Shown here piece by piece: positions 1 through 8,175 of a DNA stretch of 64,000 bases; position 1 is the first letter of the stretch, and each line of letters starts with the position of its first letter. The stretch lies in assembly GCF_017873185.1 (NCBI RefSeq), contig NZ_JAGGJX010000001.1:1213819-1277818 (forward strand). Reading direction: 5' to 3'. The stretch comes from Metaclostridioides mangenotii. GTDB lineage: Bacteria; Bacillota; Clostridia; Peptostreptococcales; Peptostreptococcaceae. Position numbers and translations under genes: made by a program. The notes beneath the pieces are model-generated. The model saw nothing but the letters and a program-made list of their open reading frames with translations, was not told where the DNA came from and did no database searches.

Positions 1-843
1 TACCTTTACTTCTTTTTCCTTATCACATTGACACATTGGAAGTTCCGGTGGGCAAATACAGTCTATTGCTAAGTATTTAAATTCATTTTTTACTATTCTA
101 TCTTCTAATGAGTGGAAAGTGATTATACAAATCCTGCCACCTTTATTCATAATAGACGCAACATCCCTTATCAAACTAGTTATTACACCGAGTTCGTTGT
201 TTACCTCTATTCTTATAGCCTGGAAAGTTCTCTTTGCAGGGTGAGGTCCATCTATTCTAGCTTTTTTAGGTATAGCTTTTTTTATTATATCTACCAATTC
301 TCCAGTATTTTGTATAGGGGATTCTTCTCTTGCTTCGACTATAAACTTTGCAATACGTCTTGACCAGTTCTCTTCTCCGTAATCTTTAATAATTCTATTC
401 AACTCATCTTCACTATAGTTGTTTACAACATCATAAGCGCTGAACTCGCTTCTAACATCCATTCTCATATCTAAAGGAGCATCCTGCATATATGAAAAAC
501 CTCTGTCCGCTTCATCGAGTTGATGAGAAGAAACTCCAAGGTCTGCCAAAACTCCATCGATTTTTGTAATTCCTAGTTTTTCAAGTTCAGACTTTATATT
601 TTCGAAGTTACTGTGTACAAATTTTACTCTGTCACTGTATTCACTCAGTCTCTCTTTAGCTGTATTTATTGCATTGATATCTTGATCAAATCCTATAAAA
701 AGACCTTCACTCGATAATTTTTTTACTATCTCTATTGAGTGTCCTGCTCCACCCATTGTACAGTCCACATATACTCCATCTGGTTTTATGTTTAAACCGT
801 CTATACATTCGTTTAAAAGCACGGATACATGATGAAATTCCAT
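1..843 (-). CDS. rsmH: 16S rRNA (cytosine(1402)-N4)-methyltransferase RsmH, 3' end cut by window
   Basis: SAM-dependent methyltransferase that N4-methylates C1402 of 16S rRNA in the ribosome P site. The translated frame starts [10 protein letters not shown] and shows the SAM-binding [10 protein letters not shown] motif, the [14 protein letters not shown] stretch and the C-terminal FHSLEDR motif, all typical of RsmH. 281 codons are present with no stop; the family is about 310 residues, so roughly 30 are missing beyond base 1. The ATG directly follows the lgt stop codon, and its Shine-Dalgarno (AGGAG) lies inside the last lgt codons, so translation is probably coupled. Identification is firm. 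Confidence 0.95.
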   Translation of the reverse strand, partial: MEFHHVSVLLNECIDGLNIKPDGVYVDCTMGGAGHSIEIVKKLSSEGLFIGFDQDINAINTAKERLSEYSDRVKFVHSNFENIKSELEKLGITKIDGVLADLGVSSHQLDEADRGFSYMQDAPLDMRMDVRSEFSAYDVVNNYSEDELNRIIKDYGEENWSRRIAKFIVEAREESPIQNTGELVDIIKKAIPKKARIDGPHPAKRTFQAIRIEVNNELGVITSLIRDVASIMNKGGRICIITFHSLEDRIVKNEFKYLAIDCICPPELPMCQCDKEKEVKV

Positions 844-1599
844 CTAATTATCTCCTTTTTCTACTTTATTGACTTTACTTTTATTGCTTAGATAAAAATG
901 AGCTATTACCCCACCTATTATTCCAATTAAACTGATTACTTGGGCCATTCTAAGAGGACCAAACATTAAGCTATCTGTTCTAAGCCCCTCTATAAAAAAT
1001 CGTCCTAGAGAGTAAAGAACAATATAATTTACCATTATCTGACCTTCGTACTTCTTTTTCTTTCTTGTAAAAACTAAAAATGCAAATACACATAAATTCC
1101 AGACAGATTCATATAAAAATGTTGGATGTACCTTCATTCCATCGACCATAATTCCCCAAGGTAGATCAGTAGGGCCTCCATGTGCTTCCCCATTTATATA
1201 ATTTCCCCAACGACCAATTGCTTGAGCTAGTGGCATTCCTAGCATCACAGAATCCGCTGTTTTAAAGAAATTCATCTTTTTGAATTTAGTATATAAAAAT
1301 CCCGCTAAAATTCCTCCGATAAGACCTCCATGAATTGCAAGACCCCCACCTCTGACATTTATCATCTCCATAAAATTTCCAGCATAATCACTCCAATTAA
1401 ACACTACATAGTAAATCCTTGCGCATATTAAGCCAACAGGAATGGCAATTATAGCGATATTAATTACATCATCTTCGTCTATTCCAACTCTTTTGGATTC
1501 CTTTAATGCAATTAATATAGCGGTCATCATTCCTGCTGCCATCAAAATACCATACCACATTACATCTATGCCAAATAAACTAAAAGCTACTCTATCCAT
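844..1599 (-). CDS. lgt: Prolipoprotein diacylglyceryl transferase Lgt
   Basis: Integral membrane enzyme that transfers diacylglycerol from phosphatidylglycerol to the lipobox cysteine of prolipoproteins, the first step of lipoprotein maturation. The 251-residue length is normal. It carries the signature GRWGNYINGEAHGG and the conserved AIHGGLIGG segment holding the essential histidine, plus about seven hydrophobic segments. It is the middle gene of vanZ-like/lgt/rsmH; the start abuts the stop of the upstream gene and its own stop abuts the rsmH ATG. The window holds a likely client, the lipoprotein at 42626-43813. Confidence 0.96.
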   Translation of the reverse strand: MDRVAFSLFGIDVMWYGILMAAGMMTAILIALKESKRVGIDEDDVINIAIIAIPVGLICARIYYVVFNWSDYAGNFMEMINVRGGGLAIHGGLIGGILAGFLYTKFKKMNFFKTADSVMLGMPLAQAIGRWGNYINGEAHGGPTDLPWGIMVDGMKVHPTFLYESVWNLCVFAFLVFTRKKKKYEGQIMVNYIVLYSLGRFFIEGLRTDSLMFGPLRMAQVISLIGIIGGVIAHFYLSNKSKVNKVEKGDN

Positions 1600-2082
1600 C
1601 TATACACCTCTTTGACCTATTTTTTTATTCGATTTATGTTTATATATACTTAATACAATCGCTACAATACACATACCCAAAACTACACCAAACATATCAA
1701 TAAATACATCTCTTACTGTAGCCGTCCTCCCGGGAATAAAAAACTGATGCACTTCATCTGATACCGCATAAATAAAAGATATTATAAATGCGTTTCTGTA
1801 TGATTTTAGCTGGGATTTTGTAATGTATGTACTTGCTGTAAATATTAATATAGAAAGAATTAAATATGAACACACATGAGCTGTCTTTCTAATAGAAACT
1901 GTATATCCAAAACCAGTTTTCTTTTTCTCATTTGACAGTGTATTTTTACTAATACCTTGTATCGCCTTTATAACTGAATCTGATTTATGAGTAGATATAT
2001 TGCCCGGTTCGCTAGAAAATTTAAAAATCAACCCCATCCAAGCAACTACTAGTACTATCATGATTATTCTCTTTTTCTTCAT
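1600..2082 (-). CDS. VanZ-like family membrane protein
   Basis: A 160-residue membrane protein with about four transmembrane segments. The motifs SDEVHQFFIPGRTATVRD and KTAHVCSYLILS are those of the VanZ-like family; VanZ itself is linked to teicoplanin resistance, but the function of most family members is unknown. First gene of a tightly packed operon: its stop codon touches the lgt ATG, and an AGAGG ribosome binding site for lgt sits in its last codons. The association with lgt and rsmH does not reveal its function. Confidence 0.85.
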   Translation of the reverse strand: MKKKRIIMIVLVVAWMGLIFKFSSEPGNISTHKSDSVIKAIQGISKNTLSNEKKKTGFGYTVSIRKTAHVCSYLILSILIFTASTYITKSQLKSYRNAFIISFIYAVSDEVHQFFIPGRTATVRDVFIDMFGVVLGMCIVAIVLSIYKHKSNKKIGQRGV

Positions 2083-2409
2083 TAAATTTCTCCTTTAACA
2101 TGATTGGGTTCAAATAAACTGATACTTTAAATTTATTAAAATCAATACTAATAGATCAACCTCTAAATCATAATAACATAACAGACAATCTTATTACAAA
2201 AAAATTTCTATTATTATTTATAAGCTAAAGCGATACTCTAAAATAATATCTTCCCGCATATCTATTCTCAATATAACTATACAAATCTATATCTACATTA
2301 TTATCTTTAATACAAGTTTATACTCCACTAACTACGATGTTTATATTAGATTTAAATTAAATTTCAAATTTAATACACATTTCAATATCAGAATATTTAC
2401 ACTAATACA
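2083..2409. other. Intergenic region, very AT-rich, nothing recognised
   Basis: Divergent spacer between the vanZ-like gene (minus) and the HD-domain gene (plus). I see no ORF with a ribosome binding site and no known RNA motif. The plus-strand promoter and palindrome at its right end are listed separately. Confidence 0.5.
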
Positions 2410-2438
2410 TTGATTTTGAACAATTACTATGTTAGAAT
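2410..2438 (+). promoter_or_regulatory. Predicted sigma-A promoter of the HD-domain gene
   Basis: TTGATT at 2410-2415, a 17-base spacer and TAGAAT at 2433-2438. Transcription would start near 2445, ahead of the palindrome at 2466-2495 and the gene at 2528. Match quality is moderate. Confidence 0.5.
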
Positions 2439-2465
2439 AACATTCAATATTTATTATCTTAAAAA

Positions 2466-2495
2466 CTGTTTACAAATATTTAAATATTTGTAAAC
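2466..2495. promoter_or_regulatory. Perfect 30-bp palindrome in the leader of the HD-domain gene
   Basis: Left arm TGTTTACAAATATTT is followed without a spacer by its exact reverse complement. It lies about 20-50 bases downstream of the predicted transcription start and 32 bases before the ATG. With no loop and no following T-run it fits a dimeric-repressor operator better than a terminator. The regulator is unknown. Confidence 0.6.
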
Positions 2496-2527
2496 ACAAA
2501 ATTTTTAGTACAAGTAGGAGGCATAAT

Positions 2528-3097
2528 ATGGCTTATATACCAAATTACGATCAAGCTGTTGAACTATTAAAGAAATACAACAAGGATGAATTTCACATCA
2601 AACATGGACTTATAGTTGGTGGAGTTATGAAGTATTTCGCCGAGAAATATGATCCTGATAACACGGACTTTTGGGAGATTGTAGGAGTGCTTCACGATCT
2701 AGATTTTGAACTTTATCCAGATGAACACTGTGTAAAGCAAGTTGAAATTATGAAGTCTGAGGATATAGACGACTCAGTAATATTTTCTACAACTTCTCAT
2801 GGTTACGGCCTTACTGGGTCAGTTGCGAAACCAGAAAAACAGATGGAAAAAATTTTATTCGCATCAGATGAACTTACTGGATTAATAGGAGCAGCTGCAA
2901 TAATGAGACCTTCAAAAAGTGTTGTAGATATAGAACTTAAATCAGTTAAAAAGAAATTTAAAGATAAAGGCTTCGCTGCCGGATGTTCTAGAGATGTAAT
3001 TAAACAAGGTGCAGAGGAACTGGGCTGGACACTGGACGAACTTATCTCTGAAACTATACTCGGAATGAGAACTTTAATTCCTACACTAAATATCTAA
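2528..3097 (+). CDS. HD-domain protein, probable metal-dependent phosphohydrolase
   Basis: 189 residues with the HD-superfamily layout: H26, the H56-D57 doublet in GVLHDLDFELYPDEH, and a later histidine in TTSHGYG. Such proteins hydrolyse phosphate esters of nucleotides or related compounds; no specific substrate can be named. No membrane segment or signal peptide is visible. The ATG is preceded by AGGAGG at good spacing. It is monocistronic, with its own promoter, palindromic leader and terminator. Its arrangement suggests control by a dedicated repressor. Confidence 0.8.
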   Translation: MAYIPNYDQAVELLKKYNKDEFHIKHGLIVGGVMKYFAEKYDPDNTDFWEIVGVLHDLDFELYPDEHCVKQVEIMKSEDIDDSVIFSTTSHGYGLTGSVAKPEKQMEKILFASDELTGLIGAAAIMRPSKSVVDIELKSVKKKFKDKGFAAGCSRDVIKQGAEELGWTLDELISETILGMRTLIPTLNI

Positions 3098-3149
3098 AAC
3101 TCAGTCAGCAGGACAAGCTTTCTTAGTTTATTGAGTAAATAGAAAAATC

Positions 3150-3188
3150 ATCCCTGTAGTTTTCAATATAAATCTACAGGGATTCTTT
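3150..3188 (+). terminator. Intrinsic terminator of the HD-domain gene
   Basis: ATCCCTGTAG at 3150-3159 pairs with CTACAGGGAT at 3174-3183, followed by TCTTTTAG. Confidence 0.8.
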
Positions 3189-3252
3189 TAGTTATATAGA
3201 TTTTCTAAAGACTAGATTTTCTTCATAATTACTTCATAATTATAATGTAAAT

Positions 3253-3356
3253 TTAAATATATATTCATAAACCTTAACCATATATCATGGTTGTTGGTTT
3301 ACTCCAAAGTGATTGGGCGTCCCGAGATGTTACAAGCCCAATCACAATCCTTTTTT
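3253..3356 (+). ncRNA. Candidate small RNA with two hairpins
   Basis: A free-standing transcription unit is suggested between two genes. TATAAT at 3241-3246 (poor -35 box) would start RNA near 3253. A first hairpin (3268-3301) pairs TAAACC with GGTTTA and, inside it, AACCA with TGGTT. A second, strong hairpin (GTGATTGGGC at 3309-3318 with GCCCAATCAC at 3336-3345) is followed by AATCCTTTTTT and looks like a terminator. The HD gene already has its own terminator upstream. No Rfam family is recognised. Confidence 0.45.
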
Positions 3357-3385
3357 CATTTCTTTATTTCTTGATAATCCGTTTA

Positions 3386-4096
3386 TTAATAATTTATATA
3401 CGAAACAAAAATAATAATAAAATTGTACAACATATGTAAAATAATATTGTATTTTATATCTCTTGTTTTTAAATATACAAATACGAGTGATGTTGAGATC
3501 GCTAGTTTCGGAAGCAATGATATCAATATTGATACAAAATATGATCCATAATCAATATAATGTATAACCAGAAAACACATAATATTAACTATAATAACAA
3601 TGTATTTTACTATTTTCTTTTCCATATCCAAATTGTTAAAAGCAAGATTGAAAAATATACCTCTAAATATTAATTCTTCTATGAACGGGGTATATGTAAA
3701 CGCTCCTATTAAATCAACAGTACTAAATTTTATGTCGGCATCATGTCCCTGACTTATTTTCGAAGTTATTATGTGTATAGTCTCTACAAATAATATTGAA
3801 ATTATTATTAATGACAGTACTAATAACACATATTTTTTATCATAGCTAAAAAAACTTTTTACAGATATTTTTTTAGTTGGATTATTGTAAATTCCATCAT
3901 TATAAACTATAGCTAATATTAATATCACTACCAAAGAAGCTGTAAAAAGTAATGTATTACCGATGATTTGATTTGAAAATAAAAAGTTGACTTCTTCGAA
4001 AAGCATTAAAAAAACAAAAACAAATACTGTAATTAAAGATATCAATAACGCTCCTAAAAAACTAAATATGTACTTTTTTATATTTGTAGTATTCAT
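3386..4096 (-). CDS. CPBP-family intramembrane metalloprotease (CAAX/Abi type)
   Basis: A 236-residue protein with about seven hydrophobic segments and the three CPBP motifs: EELIFR with E140, E141 and R145; FLVIH with H179; and HMLYN with H221 and N225. The family includes CAAX prenyl endopeptidase-like enzymes and bacteriocin-immunity proteins; the substrate here is unknown. The ATG follows GAGGGGG. It is a single gene on the minus strand, separated from the M16 pair by about 100 bases. Confidence 0.85.
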   Translation of the reverse strand: MNTTNIKKYIFSFLGALLISLITVFVFVFLMLFEEVNFLFSNQIIGNTLLFTASLVVILILAIVYNDGIYNNPTKKISVKSFFSYDKKYVLLVLSLIIISILFVETIHIITSKISQGHDADIKFSTVDLIGAFTYTPFIEELIFRGIFFNLAFNNLDMEKKIVKYIVIIVNIMCFLVIHYIDYGSYFVSILISLLPKLAISTSLVFVYLKTRDIKYNIILHMLYNFIIIFVSYINY

Positions 4097-4202
4097 ACAA
4101 ACGCCCCCTCATAAACGCTTTCGAAAAATGACAGCATCTCTATTTTCATTAGATATATAATATCTAAATCCAAATGGAGACACTGCCGTTTATTAATTCT
4201 TC

Positions 4203-5489
4203 TTACTTAGGTTCAACTATAGATATTACGCTAAGTTCTTCTTTAAGGTGATTATTTAATCTATCCACAACATCCTCAAAACTAACTTCTTTTATTACAT
4301 CTACATAATCAAGTATATTTATACCTTTAAAATTATTAGAAATAAAACTGTTTGCTATATTAGTTATTGAATCAAAGCTCTTAAGAAGCTGACCTGTATT
4401 CTTCTTTTTAACTCTGTCGAAATCTTCTTTTGATAACCCTTCTTTTTTCAATTTATTTATTTGATCAAATACAGCTCTTTGAACTTTTCTCGGATCTTTA
4501 GAATCTCCCACAACTAATGAGAATCCATAATCTACTTGTGATGAGAATCCTGCTCCAAAGTTTTCATTTATAAGACCTGTCTTATAGAGTTCTTCAAAAA
4601 GCTCTCCGCCTTTTCCAAATATCATATCAAGTAGTATATCTGTTGTTACTTCTTTTTTAAGAAGCTCTCTTCCACTAATACCTACTTTATCGTCCTTGAA
4701 TCCCATATAAAACATAGGCATTGATATAGGGAATTTTTTTACAACTTCTTTCTGAGCTACTGTTGTAGGTTCTTCTGGATAAAATCTCTCAATTTCATGG
4801 TTTAATTTCTCTACATCGTAGTTATTAGACTGTTCTACTACTTCCATAATTTTATTTTCGTCTAAATCTCCCACTACAAATAATGCCATATTTCCCGGGT
4901 TATAAAATGTATTGTAGCACTTGTATAATTCATCTTTAGTGATTTTGTATATACTTTCAACTGTTCCAGCTATATCGATTTTAACAGGATAATTTTCATA
5001 CATAGCTTTAAGGCAATTGAAGTAAACATTCCAATTTGGATCGTCGTCGTACATTTTTATTTCTTGTTCTATAATTCCTTTCTCTTTTTCTACATTTTCA
5101 TCTGTAAAATAAGGTGTTTGAACATACTTTATCAAGTGTTCAAGGCTTTCATAGAAGTTCTCTGTTGCTGTAAATAAATATGCAGTCATAGTAAAGTTTG
5201 TAAAAGCATTAGCACTTGCTCCAAGCTTTGAAAATTCATCAAAGGCATTTCCTCCATCTGGCTGCTCAAACATTTTATGCTCTAGGAAATGTGCTATCCC
5301 TTCATTTACTCTAAACTTTTCCTTTTCTCCTATTGGAACGAACTCTAATTCATTTGATCCATAATTAGTTCCTAATATTGCGTATTTTTTTGTAAATCCC
5401 TTTTTAGGCATATAATAAACATCTAAACCGTTTTTTAGCTTTTTATAATAAATTTCTTCTTTTAATATATCGTTGACTATTTTTTTCAT
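4203..5489 (-). CDS. ymfH: M16 zinc peptidase, YmfH-like
   Basis: A 428-residue pitrilysin-family protein. The inverted zinc motif HFLEH (H67, E70, H71) is intact and a distal glutamate follows in EKGIIEQEIKMYDDDP, so it should be catalytically active. It lacks a signal peptide and should be cytosolic. It is the downstream member of a pair with the gene at 5504-6766, 14 bases apart. In Bacillus the same pair (YmfF-YmfH) forms a heterodimer-like unit of inactive and active halves. The physiological substrate is not known. Confidence 0.88.
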   Translation of the reverse strand: MKKIVNDILKEEIYYKKLKNGLDVYYMPKKGFTKKYAILGTNYGSNELEFVPIGEKEKFRVNEGIAHFLEHKMFEQPDGGNAFDEFSKLGASANAFTNFTMTAYLFTATENFYESLEHLIKYVQTPYFTDENVEKEKGIIEQEIKMYDDDPNWNVYFNCLKAMYENYPVKIDIAGTVESIYKITKDELYKCYNTFYNPGNMALFVVGDLDENKIMEVVEQSNNYDVEKLNHEIERFYPEEPTTVAQKEVVKKFPISMPMFYMGFKDDKVGISGRELLKKEVTTDILLDMIFGKGGELFEELYKTGLINENFGAGFSSQVDYGFSLVVGDSKDPRKVQRAVFDQINKLKKEGLSKEDFDRVKKKNTGQLLKSFDSITNIANSFISNNFKGINILDYVDVIKEVSFEDVVDRLNNHLKEELSVISIVEPK

Positions 5490-5503
5490 ATAATCCTCCT
5501 CAT

Positions 5504-6766
5504 CTAGTTTCTAAGAAAGTAAACTGTGTCAAGCTCTATGTCTTTTACAGCATTTACTATATCGTCTACTGTAACTTTTTCTATACTTTTGATTAAATCT
5601 TCGACTGTTGAGTTAGTTTTAGCAAAAGATTGTGCAAAAGAAAACTCTGACATGCCGCCAATATTATCTGTAACAGATTTAGCCGAGTTGATTAGTGCGC
5701 TCTTACTATTTGAAATTTCTTGATCAGTTATTTTTCCATTTTTTAAATCTTCAAGTTGCTCTTTTATTATTTTAACCGCTTTTTCGTAGTTTTGAGCTTC
5801 TATACCAGATGAAACAAACATTATACTCTTGTACTTTTCAACTGATGAATAAACATAGTAACATAAACTTTCTTTTTCTCTTACATTGTTAAACAGTTTT
5901 GAGTGAGCGCCTCCACCAAAAACACTATTTCCTACTACCAATGAATAGTATTTATCGTTGTCCATGTAATCTACATTTGCTCTGTATCCCATAACCAACT
6001 TACCTTGAGTAATATCCATTTTTTCTTCGACTATTTTTACTTCATCTACCTTTTTAGAAAATTCCCCTCTAGGTATTTCGATTATTTCTCCTCTTTCAAA
6101 CTTGAAGTTTTGTTTTATAGACTCTACTACAAAATCCTCATCGAAATTACCTTCTACCACTATATCGATAGGAGATGTTTTAAGAATATTTTTGTAGTGA
6201 TTGTATAGATCCACCGCTGTAATAGAGTCGATGTCATCTTCATAACCATTTTCATCTATACTATATCTTTCATCTTTACACATTGCTTCAACACATTTGC
6301 TTTGCGCATATGATTTTTTATCATTTATAGCTGCCTTTATTTTATCTCTTAAGTTTTGTTTTTCCAGATTAAGATATTCTTCTTTAAATCCTTCATCTTC
6401 AATAAATGGATTATTTATTATTTCATTTAAAAACTCAATCATATCTTTAAATATATCTTCATCAATAAATTTATCATTAATACCCAATATCTTAAACTCT
6501 AGTATCTGTTTTTCTGATCTCTTCCCTGCATTTGACAGAAGTGATGCACCATAAAGACTATCTAACTTATGTGATATTTCTCTTAAAGTTGGATATTTAT
6601 TGCTACCGCTAGTTATTACAGATGGCAACAGCGCATTTTTAGTAACATCTTCTCTATCTAATTCTCTTTGAATATAAACACTTACTAAGTTCGTTTTAAA
6701 TTTTGAAGTCTTTATCAACGTCAAATTTATATTATTACCTAAATCTACTCTTTTTAAATCGCTCAT
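5504..6766 (-). CDS. ymfF: M16-family peptidase homolog, YmfF-like, zinc motif absent
   Basis: A 420-residue M16-fold protein whose N-terminal domain reads SHKLDSLYGASLLSNAGKR where active members have HxxEH, so it is probably non-catalytic. Later stretches (GYRANVDYMDNDKYYSL, VFGGGAHSKLFNNVREKESLCYYVYS) are typical of the family. It precedes the active ymfH-like gene and the two probably make one complex. The ATG follows GGAGGTAGC. Confidence 0.88.
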   Translation of the reverse strand: MSDLKRVDLGNNINLTLIKTSKFKTNLVSVYIQRELDREDVTKNALLPSVITSGSNKYPTLREISHKLDSLYGASLLSNAGKRSEKQILEFKILGINDKFIDEDIFKDMIEFLNEIINNPFIEDEGFKEEYLNLEKQNLRDKIKAAINDKKSYAQSKCVEAMCKDERYSIDENGYEDDIDSITAVDLYNHYKNILKTSPIDIVVEGNFDEDFVVESIKQNFKFERGEIIEIPRGEFSKKVDEVKIVEEKMDITQGKLVMGYRANVDYMDNDKYYSLVVGNSVFGGGAHSKLFNNVREKESLCYYVYSSVEKYKSIMFVSSGIEAQNYEKAVKIIKEQLEDLKNGKITDQEISNSKSALINSAKSVTDNIGGMSEFSFAQSFAKTNSTVEDLIKSIEKVTVDDIVNAVKDIELDTVYFLRN

Positions 6767-6890
6767 AGCTACCTCCTATATCTTTATATATTAATTATAA
6801 CCAATAATTATAATATTTAATATGATAGACTTTATATTTACTAATTTATACCCATTTTTGAATTTAAAACACTACAATATTTTAATTAAA

Positions 6891-6933
6891 AAGGCGCGAA
6901 TTATTGACTATTAGCCAGATACTTCGCGCTTTT
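6891..6933. terminator. GC-rich hairpin, probable bidirectional terminator
   Basis: GCGCGAA at 6894-6900 pairs with TTCGCGC at 6923-6929. Plus strand continues TTTTC; minus strand continues CTTTTTAATT. It lies downstream of the minus-strand gene ending at 7170. Confidence 0.6.
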
Positions 6934-7005
6934 CTTTATCTCTTTAATTGTAGAAAGTCTTAATTCAGACTTTTCGTATTCCTCTGACTTAGATGATTAT
7001 AAATA

Positions 7006-7035
7006 GAACCGTATCACTTACCTATGATACGGTTC
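7006..7035. repeat. Inverted repeat, 11-bp perfect arms
   Basis: GAACCGTATCA at 7006-7016 and TGATACGGTTC at 7025-7035 with an 8-base loop. No good T-run follows on either strand, so its role as terminator is uncertain. Confidence 0.6.
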
Positions 7036-7169
7036 TCAACAATAAATATAAACGATATTTTTTTGTTAACCTATTTTATTAACAAATTTTTAAAATTAAT
7101 TTAATTCTTAATAGTTTAGCTTGACGTATTTTCCATAGAACTTATAATTTTATACATAGGTAATTAAAA

Positions 7170-7538
7170 TTACATAGCTCTAGCTGGAAATACTACGTCT
7201 AAAATACCAATAACTACAGCAGCCAATATTGCACCCATAATAGATACATTCATATGAGGAACTAAAAATTGTGCTAAGTATATTATAATTGCTGCAATTG
7301 CAAATCCTTTTATTCCTTTTCCAAAAGGAGATGCATCGACTCCTATAAACATCTCTACTAAATAATCTATCCCTGATATTACTACCGCTGCTATTAAATA
7401 TGACCACATTCCAGATATTGAAAATCCTGGAGTTACAAATGATGTTATTGCTAAAATGATTGCAACTAATACAAATCTTCCTAGCCATCTTAACACGCTA
7501 TTATCTTTACCGGTTCTTCTTTCATTTTCATATTCCAT
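7170..7538 (-). CDS. YvlD-like membrane protein (phage_holin_4_2 family)
   Basis: 122 residues with four hydrophobic segments and a polar N-terminus MEYENERRTGKDNSVLRWLG. The pattern (FVTPGFSISGMWSYLIAAVV, then a second repeat ending in ILDVVFPARAM) matches the family named after 4-TMS holins, represented by Bacillus YvlD. Despite the family name no phage genes are nearby, and a role in envelope stress or membrane homeostasis is only inference. AAAGGAG precedes the ATG. Confidence 0.75.
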   Translation of the reverse strand: MEYENERRTGKDNSVLRWLGRFVLVAIILAITSFVTPGFSISGMWSYLIAAVVISGIDYLVEMFIGVDASPFGKGIKGFAIAAIIIYLAQFLVPHMNVSIMGAILAAVVIGILDVVFPARAM

Positions 7539-7644
7539 ATAAACTACTCCTTTTATAAAATACTATTTTTTGTTTTACACAAAATTTCTTAACTTACATT
7601 TATATATTTACCAATATTTTAAATAATATTCCCCACAAAAAACA

Positions 7645-7680
7645 AAATAGGTTAATTTTTGGTTTAAGTAACCTATTTTT
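7645..7680. terminator. Orphan terminator-like hairpin
   Basis: AAATAGGTTA at 7645-7654 pairs with TAACCTATTT at 7669-7678. T-rich tracts flank it on both strands (minus strand: TTTTGTTTTTT). No annotated gene ends here, suggesting an unannotated transcript. Confidence 0.55.
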
Positions 7681-7860
7681 ACAAAATAATCTTACTACAT
7701 CGCTATGTATTTTTGGCTATATGATCTCGATATTTCATTTTTCATTTATAATTTTTATTTTATGTTTTACTTTATCTACTATACGCTCCAATTTAAACTT
7801 TCCTGCAGAAAGGTGAAAATACATTTTTTTCATAAAATTTTATACCTTTATAATATCTTT

Positions 7861-8060
7861 TAATATCCATATTGTAACTCGTGTGTAATGAAGTAGACGA
7901 AATGGATAAAGTCCTTTCAAAAATATAACAAGACTTAGGATGCAGGAGGATACAGACTTAATTAACTTTCCGCTTTACTGTCCGAAAAGTAAACAGGAAA
8001 GCTATTAAATTATCGGCAATCGTAGAATTCTTACCATATAATCCAACAAATTTTATTGAA
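7861..8060 (+). ncRNA. Candidate structured RNA (strand uncertain)
   Basis: Several nested pairings occur: ATCCAT (about 7865) with ATGGAT (about 7902); AAGTC with GACTT, which is present twice, so two alternative pairings are possible; and a compound stem CTTTCC..GGAAAG enclosing TTTAC..GTAAA around 7967-8001. TATAAT at 7849-7854 would start a plus-strand RNA near 7861. The orphan terminator at 7645 would instead suit a minus-strand RNA. I do not recognise a known riboswitch or 6S RNA consensus. Confidence 0.35.
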
Positions 8061-8085
8061 ATCTAAACAACATACTATTTGTTTA

Positions 8086-8094
8086 TGTTATAAT
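8086..8094 (+). promoter_or_regulatory. Extended -10 promoter element before ychF
   Basis: TG-T-TATAAT with the -10 hexamer at 8089-8094; the -35 region is weak. It would give a leader of about 75 bases. Confidence 0.45.
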
Positions 8095-8175
8095 TAACGT
8101 ATATGTCTATAATTAAAATTTACAATTAGACAAAATTGTTTAAATTTATATAAAACAAATGAGAGGAAGATCATA

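Larger units (their letters stand above)
6767..7169. other. Intergenic region with two hairpins
   Basis: No ORF with a ribosome binding site is seen. It contains the inverted repeats at 6891-6933 and 7006-7035, listed separately, and otherwise AT-rich filler. Confidence 0.5.
7539..8175. other. 637-bp intergenic region before ychF
   Basis: No protein gene is seen. It holds an orphan hairpin (7645-7680), a candidate structured RNA (7861-8060) and a predicted promoter for ychF, each listed separately. Confidence 0.5.

Noticed and set aside
2466..2495. BirA biotin operator
   Set aside because: Half sites GTTTACAA and TTGTAAAC are in reverse order and spacing relative to the BirA box, and the gene is unrelated to biotin.
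7180..7488. Second minus-strand ORF of 102 codons overlapping the YvlD-like gene
   Set aside because: Cys/Ser/Asn-rich out-of-frame translation of the same DNA; the other frame has the RBS and family match.
7170..7538. Phage holin / prophage remnant
   Set aside because: The family carries the holin name but the protein is of the widespread YvlD type; no phage genes or att-like repeats are nearby.
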